Made by a program: the position numbers and the translations under genes. Positions 28,810 through 37,449 of a DNA stretch of 44,440 nucleotides are shown in pieces. Positions within the stretch are counted from its first letter, which is position 1; each line of letters starts with the position of its first letter. The stretch spans positions 1 through 44,440 of the forward strand of contig LCQK01000005.1 in NCBI GenBank assembly GCA_001004105.1, read 5' to 3'. The stretch comes from Candidatus Jorgensenbacteria bacterium GW2011_GWB1_50_10 (lineage in GTDB: Bacteria; Patescibacteriota; Minisyncoccia; UBA6257; GWB1-50-10). The notes under the pieces were generated by a model. That model saw nothing but the letters and a program-made list of their open reading frames with translations, ran no database searches and had not been told where the DNA came from.

Positions 28810-29870
28810 CAGACCAGTTGGGTTTCACGGATTTGTTTTCGGGGAAAATTACGGGTAGGCTGATTGGGGATGTGTTGAATTTAGGTGACACCGTTACTGG
28901 TCTCACTCACATTACCAATCGCGTTTTATCTGACACGCAATCAATCGCTGACGCGTTAAGCTACGCGTACACTTCCATTAATACACACAATTATCCTTCA
29001 CCGTTCATTGAGTCCCTCAAGTTAACCGACCAATTTACCCGACAATATTTCGGGGGTGTCACGCTATCTGATGCGAATAATTTTGTGGATTCATTAACCC
29101 GCTTACGGAACGTTCCAATCGTACTCAACGAGGTGCTGAGCCTAGTGGATTCTCTGTCGCGTTTCGGTCCCCCAGCAGTTCCGGGCAGCTTCACGGCGGT
29201 TAAGGATACGAGTAACCCAGTCGGAACCATAGACCTATCGTGGACTAGTGACCCGAACGCTAACCCAGCCGTTACCAGTTACACGCTTCAACGTAGCCCT
29301 GACCAATCCACATGGACCACCATCTGCACTTGCACCACTACCAGTTTCGCGGACACGGGGTTAAGTCCAGCAACAGGATACTACTACCGCATCCGAGCCT
29401 TCAACGGGCAGTATTCAGCGTACTCAGGCATCGCCAGCGCGGTCACGGATTCATATAATGTTGGAGGAGGCACCCCCACAACAACCTATACGCTCGTAGT
29501 TCTAATCAAGGATTTGCTTGGCACACCGCTTCAAGGCGCAAGTGTAAGTCAAGGCAGTACCAGTCTACTTACCGACGCGTCTGGTTTAGCGAACTTCGGT
29601 TCCTTAACTTCTGGTTCATACACGTTGAACGTTTCAGCATCAGGCTGCACAACCACAAGTCAACCCATCAGCTTAACCTCTGACCATCCCGCGTCAAACC
29701 CGTTCATAGTCAACGTGCAGTGCGGTACACAAACAACAACAGGAACTACGCCGAACCTGCCCGCAATCGAACTCTTCATCCTACCAATCTTAGGCGTAGC
29801 ATTAGCAGGTATGGCAATCGCCGTTTATGTGAACGAGCGCGGCAAGAAACGGAAACGGGAGGCACGGTAA
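28794..29870 (+). CDS. Paralog C, C-terminal part: LTD repeats, FN3 domain, carboxypeptidase-regulatory-like domain, TM
   Basis: 'ALTDQLGFTDLFSGK' repeat begins directly at the overlap; FN3 'VPGSFTAVKDTSNPVGTIDLSWTSDPNANPAVTSYTLQRS'; in -1 frame relative to 27328-28809. Confidence 0.75.
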   Translation: MGWALTDQLGFTDLFSGKITGRLIGDVLNLGDTVTGLTHITNRVLSDTQSIADALSYAYTSINTHNYPSPFIESLKLTDQFTRQYFGGVTLSDANNFVDSLTRLRNVPIVLNEVLSLVDSLSRFGPPAVPGSFTAVKDTSNPVGTIDLSWTSDPNANPAVTSYTLQRSPDQSTWTTICTCTTTSFADTGLSPATGYYYRIRAFNGQYSAYSGIASAVTDSYNVGGGTPTTTYTLVVLIKDLLGTPLQGASVSQGSTSLLTDASGLANFGSLTSGSYTLNVSASGCTTTSQPISLTSDHPASNPFIVNVQCGTQTTTGTTPNLPAIELFILPILGVALAGMAIAVYVNERGKKRKREAR

Positions 29871-29873
29871 AAA

Positions 29874-30085
29874 TGGCAAATTTTACGTGGACTCTCATAG
29901 TTCTCAGCACTCTTGGAAGCATAACAGCCTTCGGACTATTCCTCGCGAACATAATCACTACTGGCAATAACCCAATTATACTCTGGGTTCAATCCATTCC
30001 ACCACTAGAGTTTCTACTGGTCTTCGTTGCGCTTCTAATTCTCGTTGGGGTATTGCTCAGACCTAAACCACACCGACGACGATGA
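29874..30085 (+). CDS. Small two-TM membrane protein
   Basis: 'MANFTWTLIVLSTLGSITAFGLFLANIITTGNN...'; ATG at 29874 in frame with listed ORF 29720. Confidence 0.65.
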
Positions 30086-30123
30086 AAACATAAGTCAACT
30101 TTAAGCATAAGACTTATCAGTTG

Positions 30124-30135
30124 TTATCATGACGA
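30124..30135. promoter_or_regulatory. TCRTCATGAYGA palindrome copy
   Basis: ttatcatgacga, 1 mismatch; upstream of 30149 gene. Confidence 0.6.
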
Positions 30136-30148
30136 CGTTTAGTAGTGA

Positions 30149-31471
30149 TTGTGTGTGAAAACGAAATTCGTTCTCATAGTTGTGCTTATGGTGGCCGCTA
30201 TATTGCCTGTTGTTCGTGGACAAACTCAGGACTTCACTGTTTCGTGCCCACCACTAGTTGCAATCGTACCCAACCAGAACTACGTGTTCAAACCAACCAT
30301 AATCCTATACCAGAATTTCGTTGAGCAAGGCGCTGAACTCTTCATAGGTGGCACAGGTTTCTCAATCAACAGTACCGTTAGCGTGTATGTGAAACAGCAG
30401 TGGGATATATCCGCCATTGTTGTCGCGTTTGAGACGGAGCGGAACGGAACATTCCTACAATCAATACATGTCGGTGACAATATGCACGTAGGTGCAATCT
30501 ATGACGTGTGGGGCATAGACAAGGCAACAGGAACGCAAGCCCGAGTCGTAAGCGTTCAAGTCATCGCGCCAAGAACCACTAGTAGTTCCCTTTCAGGTTC
30601 CCGCGTAATGTGGATTTACCATTACTTAGAGTGGTACGCTCAAAACAAGCAGCAAGTCGATTCTTTGATACAGTTCGCTGACGCAACATACGACCAGTAC
30701 GCGCGAGATTTCGGCTTCAGCCTAAACCCACTTACAGTTCAGGTCACAAATGAGGGAGACAACATGAGTCGTCTATACGTTGGTTGGGCGTCGGGAACAA
30801 CAATCGGGTTCAGCGCGAACCTCATCTCAAACGACTATCTAGCTCGCAGCTTCATCTCGCATGAAATGGCTAACGTCTTCCAAGGCAACATCACAGGTGG
30901 TTGGCCGTGGGCTGACGCGAAAGGAATATGGAACCAGATTTCGCAGAAAGCCCAAAAAGACAACTACCCAAGCCCGTTCCCGTACGCGGCTAGTGCTAGG
31001 GTTCTACAGGAGCTTGGGTACGGTAACTATTCACAGGTGAAACTTGATAAGGTGACAGGGGATTGCGGGGTATCATTGCTCTGGGCGATATACGAGAAGT
31101 TCGGTTGGTCACCATACACGACACTCTTCAATTATCTGCGCCAACAGCACGTTAACCTATCGAACTATGACGACGAAACCGCAACCGCGATAATCATGGT
31201 GTTCATGAGTGCTGGTACAGGATACGACTACATCTCACTATTCAATGAAGTGTTCAACATGCGTGGCGTCAATATTCAACAAAGCAAAATCAGCGAAGTC
31301 TACAACATGTTCACAGGACTACCCAGCATAAGTAACCTGCAACCGACAGAAATACAAGTAACCAACACCTCAATCCCAATCCCCGAATACTCTGACTATT
31401 TACTACCATTGCTCGTTTTACTAGTCGTGCCTGTGCTGCTCAAAGGGAAGCATTACCGGTTTCAGGCATAA
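30149..31471 (+). CDS. Secreted basic-secretory-protease-like protein with degenerate HExxH (HEMAN) and PEF-CTERM-like tail
   Basis: Signal; 'RSFISHEMANVFQGNITGGWPWADAKGIW'; 'IPIPEYSDYLLPLLVLLVVPVLLKGKH' C-terminus. Confidence 0.72.
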   Translation: MCVKTKFVLIVVLMVAAILPVVRGQTQDFTVSCPPLVAIVPNQNYVFKPTIILYQNFVEQGAELFIGGTGFSINSTVSVYVKQQWDISAIVVAFETERNGTFLQSIHVGDNMHVGAIYDVWGIDKATGTQARVVSVQVIAPRTTSSSLSGSRVMWIYHYLEWYAQNKQQVDSLIQFADATYDQYARDFGFSLNPLTVQVTNEGDNMSRLYVGWASGTTIGFSANLISNDYLARSFISHEMANVFQGNITGGWPWADAKGIWNQISQKAQKDNYPSPFPYAASARVLQELGYGNYSQVKLDKVTGDCGVSLLWAIYEKFGWSPYTTLFNYLRQQHVNLSNYDDETATAIIMVFMSAGTGYDYISLFNEVFNMRGVNIQQSKISEVYNMFTGLPSISNLQPTEIQVTNTSIPIPEYSDYLLPLLVLLVVPVLLKGKHYRFQA

Positions 31472-31483
31472 AGCTCTTAAGTA

Positions 31484-31495
31484 TCATCATAATGA
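31484..31495. promoter_or_regulatory. TCRTCATGAYGA palindrome copy
   Basis: tcatcataatga, 1 mismatch; between ctcttaagt and GTG 31499. Confidence 0.65.
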
Positions 31496-31498
31496 TGT

Positions 31499-31843
31499 GT
31501 GCGCAAAGACTTAAGAACTCACACGCATGAACTATCAAGCGGCGAAACGCGCATGAGTTTCGGAACACCCGGTAAGGTGCAATCGCTGTCTATGGTTTTC
31601 GTGGTCCTCGGAGCTGTTCTGTTCTTACTGATTGGTTTCATTGAACTCGGAAAATCTGGGGGTCTTGATGTGTTGGGTTCCATGTGGTTCTACCTTCTCA
31701 TCGCCATAATAGCGGTTCCACTTATCTTCAGAGGGAGCCGCATGTTTGCTCTGCCACTCGCAGTTGGCGCTTTCAGCTTCGCGCTGGCCGCCTTATTCCT
31801 ATACGCTGGGAACGGATACCATCTATCAATCTTGTTCGGTTGA
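31499..31843 (+). CDS. Small polytopic membrane protein
   Basis: GTG 31499 or ATG 31553 start; three hydrophobic segments. Confidence 0.65.
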   Translation: MRKDLRTHTHELSSGETRMSFGTPGKVQSLSMVFVVLGAVLFLLIGFIELGKSGGLDVLGSMWFYLLIAIIAVPLIFRGSRMFALPLAVGAFSFALAALFLYAGNGYHLSILFG

Positions 31844-31860
31844 GAAAAATATCCTGAATA

Positions 31861-31872
31861 TCGTCATCACGA
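31861..31872. promoter_or_regulatory. TCRTCATGAYGA palindrome copy
   Basis: tcgtcatcacga, 1 mismatch; upstream of agtcttaaatc TATA-like box of 31932 gene. Confidence 0.6.
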
Positions 31873-31931
31873 TGATAAACGGATAGTCTTAAATCGTTAC
31901 CCCTTGTCACTAGGGTTAGGCGCGCGGTTCA

Positions 31932-34157
31932 ATGAGTGCTCGTTTCCGTTTGCAGCGCATGATAATTGCTACTGGACTCGTTTTTCTGCTGTTCGGCTTC
32001 GGGCTCTTTACGGTAGGCGACCAGCTTGTACTCGCAGTAAACCAGCAACTCACATCAGTCTCAGCAGGCTCCCTAGTGCTACCTAGCACAGCCACCATAG
32101 GAAACACTGTGACCGCCACTGGCTCTGGCTGGCCCGCATATGAACGTGGCAATATCTTTATTCTCATCAGCACGACTGGATACGGATTATGGAATTTCGC
32201 CGCTGACGCGTTTGGAGCGTGGTCAAGCACATTCACGATTCCAAGCTCCACGTTTGATGGCACTCCAATCGTTCCGGGGAACTATAATTTCTACGCGTAC
32301 GGCTGGGACCACGACATCAAAAGCGCATACCGCGTCGTAACATTGTACGGTGTCAGCGGATTCGACTTCGCTGTTTCAACGGGCACATCGTACATGAATC
32401 TGAATCAGGGCCAGTCCTCAAGCACATCAGTCACCGCGACACTTACGTCAGGCACCACAAAACAGGTTATCCTAACAACTAGTGATTGCCCAACGAACGT
32501 AAACTGTGCAGTTACCACCAGCCTCGGCTACCCCACCTTCACGAGCACGCTGAACATTAACGTATACCAGTCCGCAACCCCCGGCACATACGGTGTCATC
32601 GTGCAAGGTCAAGAAGTTAAATCTGGCGGAGGAGGACTAATCCGCACAGCCCAAGTCCTACTCGTCATCAACGCGCCACCACCACCCACCCCATTCGACT
32701 ACTCTATTTACTCGTATGATGCTGGAACAATCACTGCCGGTCAAACCGCTTACGCAACGGCCAACGTTCAACTCGTAAGCGGGACATCACAGCGCGTGAA
32801 TCTTGCACTCTCTGGCTGCCCATCATCATCCACATGTTCAATCGTCCCCAACTACGGTAACCCCGACTACTCTGCACAGGTAACCATTGCCACAACGGGT
32901 AGCACCCCAGCGAACACGTACATGCTAAGCGTAACAGGCACATCAAGCTCCGCTCCAACACACACAGCCACATTCTACCTAACAGTCCAAGCCCAACCCC
33001 CACCCACACCGTTCGACTTTGACCTATCCAACTCAGGACCAATCACAGTAAACTATCCAAGTCAACCGTTAGGAAGCACAACTGTTACAGTGACGTTAAC
33101 TCAGGGGCAAACACAGTCCGTGTCACTTAGCGTGAACGGCGCACCACCCGGAGTGACCTGCACGAAGAACCCGGCAAGCGGTTCACCCACTTTCATTTCA
33201 ACCATCACCTGCACAGCCAGCGCTAGCGCAGTTGCCGGAGCCTACACCATCACCGTGACTGGCAGCGGAGGGGGAAGAAGCCACAGCACACAGCTTCAAC
33301 TAACTGTGAGCACTGAAATTTTCGATTTCTCGATTAGTATGAACCCCACTACACTCACGGTCACACGCGGCCAAACCGCCACTGGCACCGTCAACGTGAA
33401 TCTGCTGTCCGGAGCCACGCAAACCGTAACCCTAACAGTCGGGTCAGCGGGCTGTCCGCCAAGCGCAACCTGCACACTCTCACCAACCAACGGTTCACCC
33501 GGGTTCACATCGACACTGACAATTACGACCAGTCAATCCACGTCAGCAGGAACATATAGCCTAGTCATAACAGGAACCGGGGGAAGCAAACTACATCAAA
33601 CACAGCTCACTGTCACCGTGACCACAACTGTCCCGGGGTGCGATTTGAGTACGCAAATAATCTCAGTGAGCGAGGTTGACAGCCATAATCCGAACGGACA
33701 GACCGTTGACAACCCAATAGGCACGTACGTGTTCGACCCAGACTTCACATTAAACGCTCAATTAATCCAGTCCAACTGCCAAGTCACAGGCATCCCAGTT
33801 GTTTTCATCTCGTGGCAGGACTCATACCAGCAAACCCCACCACAAACCCCCATCACATACCCATTCCAGAGCACTGGCACAAACACATGGACCACGGGCA
33901 GTATCCACAAGGAACCCGGTAGCAAGTGGTTCTTGAACATCGGCGTCACCACCAGCACAGGCACCATTTGGGGACTCCACATATTCAGCCTAACATTCAC
34001 ACAAGGACAGGGCACAGTACAAAGCTTCGGAGTTATGGTACAAGAACTTTTCCCAACATGGATGAGAACTCTCACGCAAATCATGGGCGCAGGACTCATG
34101 ATGATAGGAATAATCTTCACAGCCATCGGAGCAGTAATCTTTCCAAGACGCATGTAG
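31932..34157 (+). CDS. Secreted protein with tandem Ig-like (~90-aa) domains and C-terminal TM
   Basis: Four 'FDFxxS...G.T....V...SG..Q.V.L....CP....C......G.P.FTSTL.I....S...GTY...V.G..' repeats. Confidence 0.85.
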   Translation: MSARFRLQRMIIATGLVFLLFGFGLFTVGDQLVLAVNQQLTSVSAGSLVLPSTATIGNTVTATGSGWPAYERGNIFILISTTGYGLWNFAADAFGAWSSTFTIPSSTFDGTPIVPGNYNFYAYGWDHDIKSAYRVVTLYGVSGFDFAVSTGTSYMNLNQGQSSSTSVTATLTSGTTKQVILTTSDCPTNVNCAVTTSLGYPTFTSTLNINVYQSATPGTYGVIVQGQEVKSGGGGLIRTAQVLLVINAPPPPTPFDYSIYSYDAGTITAGQTAYATANVQLVSGTSQRVNLALSGCPSSSTCSIVPNYGNPDYSAQVTIATTGSTPANTYMLSVTGTSSSAPTHTATFYLTVQAQPPPTPFDFDLSNSGPITVNYPSQPLGSTTVTVTLTQGQTQSVSLSVNGAPPGVTCTKNPASGSPTFISTITCTASASAVAGAYTITVTGSGGGRSHSTQLQLTVSTEIFDFSISMNPTTLTVTRGQTATGTVNVNLLSGATQTVTLTVGSAGCPPSATCTLSPTNGSPGFTSTLTITTSQSTSAGTYSLVITGTGGSKLHQTQLTVTVTTTVPGCDLSTQIISVSEVDSHNPNGQTVDNPIGTYVFDPDFTLNAQLIQSNCQVTGIPVVFISWQDSYQQTPPQTPITYPFQSTGTNTWTTGSIHKEPGSKWFLNIGVTTSTGTIWGLHIFSLTFTQGQGTVQSFGVMVQELFPTWMRTLTQIMGAGLMMIGIIFTAIGAVIFPRRM

Positions 34158-34177
34158 ACATGGATGGAGTTTGATGA

Positions 34178-35416
34178 ATGTCCGCTCGACAACGATACAT
34201 GACCATCATACTAGCTTTCTCCCTCATAATCATCGTTCTTGCAGCGACCTACGCTTCGTACTCGGCTGTACTATACGTTAGGCGCTTTCAGGATGTGCGC
34301 ACAGGTTACCGTGCTAGTACACTGTCAGAAATAAGCATCCGTTTCACCTCACAGACTTATACTTCGCAAACTTCCTCAACGAGCACAGCGACCACCTCTA
34401 GCGCGATAACTAGCTCCACTAGTACCACCACCGGAACTGGAACAATGTTAACTGCAACCTTACACCTTCCCTTGCGAGCATCGTCACCAACAGTCTGCGG
34501 AACAGTAGACTTCGAGGTGTCATCAATCCAGTCAGGAGTAAACGAGATTAAAGCCAGCCTAGTGGTCGGCGACCGTGAGGCAGCTTCATCAACGTACGGA
34601 GTATCACCAATGCAAACCTCATCAGGCCCCGTCGGACCGTTCTGCCTCATACAATCTGGAACCATCACCATGCTGCTGTCTGTTACAGATACAGTGACGC
34701 AGACCGTTCTCGCTACAGTCTCATTTGACCCATATCGCACCTTCAATGAATACTTCGCGGACTACCCTGTTGATAGCAGAAGCTACGGGTACCTCTTACT
34801 GTGGGATGCATGGTCCCCGCAAACTAAAATCCTACGTGTCCTCCTGTCCTCATTCCATCCAGTAGAGGAACGTCAAGCAGTAGTGAACTGGTTTACGGCA
34901 AGCGCGGCTTACGCTCAAGCATACGGCGGAACTTCGCTATTCAACGTCTTCATACCAAGCTTCACCGTGAACGGGCTTAACGCCACTGGAAATGAAAACG
35001 TCATATTCGGCTATGATAATGTTGGAGCCTGCGGTGAAGGTGGAGCGGCAGCATACGAAGACTACACGGGATTCATAATGAAAGCCGCCGTTTCAATAAA
35101 CGTCGGGTTCAGAACCGGCACAGGGGTTCTAGGATGTCCACCGCTTACCTCACTGCTTCAACACGAGATAGGACACATGTTCGGGCTCGGACACAACTTT
35201 CTATACAATTACCCCTCTATCCCAAACGCGAACCAGTACCGCGTTGATGTGATGGGCTACGGCGACTTGTACGCTGGCAAAGCCTGCATAACCACAATGG
35301 ACCTATACGAGCTGTCGCTGAAATTTGGGGCACTGCAAAGCGGCGAAGCGAACATTTGGGGAAGCCCACAAATGCCAACACAAATCCCCTACCAGTGCAT
35401 AGCCCAAACCCCATGA
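34178..35416 (+). CDS. Secreted metzincin-type zinc metallopeptidase with Thr/Ser stalk
   Basis: 'LLQHEIGHMFGLGHNF' (HExGHxxGxxH) and downstream 'VDVMGYGD' Met-turn. Confidence 0.88.
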   Translation: MSARQRYMTIILAFSLIIIVLAATYASYSAVLYVRRFQDVRTGYRASTLSEISIRFTSQTYTSQTSSTSTATTSSAITSSTSTTTGTGTMLTATLHLPLRASSPTVCGTVDFEVSSIQSGVNEIKASLVVGDREAASSTYGVSPMQTSSGPVGPFCLIQSGTITMLLSVTDTVTQTVLATVSFDPYRTFNEYFADYPVDSRSYGYLLLWDAWSPQTKILRVLLSSFHPVEERQAVVNWFTASAAYAQAYGGTSLFNVFIPSFTVNGLNATGNENVIFGYDNVGACGEGGAAAYEDYTGFIMKAAVSINVGFRTGTGVLGCPPLTSLLQHEIGHMFGLGHNFLYNYPSIPNANQYRVDVMGYGDLYAGKACITTMDLYELSLKFGALQSGEANIWGSPQMPTQIPYQCIAQTP

Positions 35417-35429
35417 CTCTGAATTTAAC

Positions 35430-36725
35430 TTATGCGAGCGGGAATTCCCACATGCTTCTAGCGGTGGGATGAAAGCGAGCCTTTTTATGGTGCCTAATAG
35501 CGTAGATGCGTTTGAGCGCCGATGATTCGAACCTACAAGTACAGGTTCTACCCAAACAAGAAACAAGTCGAACCCCTAGAACATACGCTTGACCTTTGCC
35601 GAAACCTCTACAATGCCGCTCTCCAACAACGAATATACGCGCATAGACTTCGAAGAAAAAATCATTATTCTAAACAGCAAAACGAGTTACCCGCCCTCAA
35701 GAAGCAATTCGCTGAATACCGCTCCGTTCATTCATTAGTTTTACAGGACACCTTGCACAGGGTTGATAAGGCATTCAAAGCGTTCTTCAAACGCGTTAAA
35801 AGAAAACGGGAAGGCGAAAACATCAAGGCAGGTTTTCCGCGTTTCAAGTCTAGGCAGCGATTCAACTCGTTCACGTACACTCAATCCGGTTTCAAGTTAC
35901 TGAAAAATGGTCATGTGTGGCTGTCGAAAATTGGTGAGCTAAGAGTTTTCAGACACCGAGAGCCAATCGGGGAAATCAAAACGGTTGCTGTGAAACGGGA
36001 CAAGGTCGGAGATTGGTTCATCACAATCGCAACTGAAACACTTGACGTTCAACCACGAAAAATAAGCACTGCACTTGGCGTTGACCTTGGGCTGAAAAAC
36101 TTCGTAACATTGACTTCGGGTGAGTCGATAGATGCACCGAAACTTTTCAGGAAAACTGAGCGCAAAGTTAGGCGAGCGCAACGAATCTTATCTCGCAGAG
36201 TGAAAGGTTCACGGAACCGTGAGAAAGCAAGAATCCGACTCGCCAAACTATATCGAAAAGTTGACAGACACCGAGACGACTTCATTCATAAACTCTCACT
36301 ATGGTTAGTAAGAAAAGCCGACTTGTTGGTGTTTGAGGATTTGAAAGTCGCGAACATGATAAGGAATCATACGGTTGCGAAGTCGATTGGTGATGCTTCT
36401 TGGAGTAAACTGGTTCAATATTCCTCTTACAAGGCTGAGAGTGCCGGTAAGAGAGTTGAGTTGGTTGACCCAAGAGGGACGACGCAGATTTGTTCCGGGT
36501 GCGGTACGGTGGTTAGGAAGTCTTTGTCTGAGAGGGTTCATCGGTGCTCAACTTGTGGGCTTCTCTTGGGCAGAGACCTAAACGCCGCCGTAAACATCTT
36601 GAACAGGTCGGTACTGAGGGGCACTCAGGAACGTACGCCTGTGGAGACTACGCCAACACCCGTAAGGGCGAGCGTGGTCAAAGAAACAGGAAGCCCACGA
36701 GCTTAAAGCTGTGGGAGGATGTCAC
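35430..36725 (+). mobile_element. IS1341-type (IS200/IS605, tnpB-only) insertion element, approximate bounds
   Basis: Left-end hairpin 35447-35468 (cccac...gtggg), tnpB, right-end hairpin 36694-36715 (cccacgagct..agctgtggg) followed by aggatgTCAC. Confidence 0.8.
35522..36706 (+). CDS. tnpB: TnpB RNA-guided endonuclease / IS605 OrfB
   Basis: RuvC motifs 'GVDLGLKNFVTL', 'LVFEDLK', 'GRDLNAAVNIL' intact; zinc ribbon 'CSGCGTVVRKSLSERVHRCSTCG'. Confidence 0.96.
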   Translation: MIRTYKYRFYPNKKQVEPLEHTLDLCRNLYNAALQQRIYAHRLRRKNHYSKQQNELPALKKQFAEYRSVHSLVLQDTLHRVDKAFKAFFKRVKRKREGENIKAGFPRFKSRQRFNSFTYTQSGFKLLKNGHVWLSKIGELRVFRHREPIGEIKTVAVKRDKVGDWFITIATETLDVQPRKISTALGVDLGLKNFVTLTSGESIDAPKLFRKTERKVRRAQRILSRRVKGSRNREKARIRLAKLYRKVDRHRDDFIHKLSLWLVRKADLLVFEDLKVANMIRNHTVAKSIGDASWSKLVQYSSYKAESAGKRVELVDPRGTTQICSGCGTVVRKSLSERVHRCSTCGLLLGRDLNAAVNILNRSVLRGTQERTPVETTPTPVRASVVKETGSPRA

Positions 36726-36771
36726 GCGAATAGTGCGAAGTAGGAGATAATCCTTATAATGCTGTTGCACA

Positions 36772-36783
36772 TCATCATGATGA
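36772..36783. promoter_or_regulatory. TCRTCATGAYGA palindrome copy (perfect)
   Basis: atcatcatgatgat; after ccttataat; before 36798 gene. Confidence 0.85.
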
Positions 36784-36797
36784 TGGTATATGAGTGA

Positions 36798-37349
36798 GTG
36801 ATGTTGAACAAACGTCAAATTATCTTCTCAACTCTACTTGTCTTATCCGTGTTAGCTCTTGTCGGAGGCAACGTGTCCGCTCAGAGCGTTCAGCAACTAG
36901 TCACATCCACAACTTCAACTACAGTAACCACCTTCACAACGTCGGTAACAAGCCTCAGCTCAACCGTCATCACCGCAATCTCCTACACGACGCAAACATT
37001 CACGGGAACATTCACGCAATCCACCACAACCCAAACCCTATCGCTGACTACTAGCGCATTCGCCACATTAACACAAGCAATCGCCGTAACCAGCACCAGC
37101 ACTTTCCAAGTTGTCAGCCAACTTGTATCAGTCAGCTCAGGCTCAACTGTCACAGTCACAAACGACCCCACATTACTATTCTTAGGCTTAGGAGTAGCTC
37201 TCGTCGCAGTGTTTGCAGCAGCCCTAATCGTCTGGGCACTAAACCAAAACTCATCTCCACCAGCAGTTTCAACAGGATACTTACAATACGGTGGATACTG
37301 GTATCGGTATGACCCACTTACGGGGCAATACCACCTAATTCAAAGTTGA
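36798..37349 (+). CDS. Secreted Thr/Ser-rich protein with C-terminal TM and small cytoplasmic domain
   Basis: Signal 'IIFSTLLVLSVLALVGGNVSAQS'; STTT region; TM; 'YLQYGGYWYRYDPLTGQYHLIQS'. Confidence 0.78.
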   Translation: MMLNKRQIIFSTLLVLSVLALVGGNVSAQSVQQLVTSTTSTTVTTFTTSVTSLSSTVITAISYTTQTFTGTFTQSTTTQTLSLTTSAFATLTQAIAVTSTSTFQVVSQLVSVSSGSTVTVTNDPTLLFLGLGVALVAVFAAALIVWALNQNSSPPAVSTGYLQYGGYWYRYDPLTGQYHLIQS

Positions 37350-37449
37350 ACTGAGTGGTAATGGTGAAACGTGAACGTTTAATCAACGGAGTCATTATTG
37401 CTATGGACCGAAACATGTGGAAAAACAAGTAGCTTGAGTTCACCCTCTT

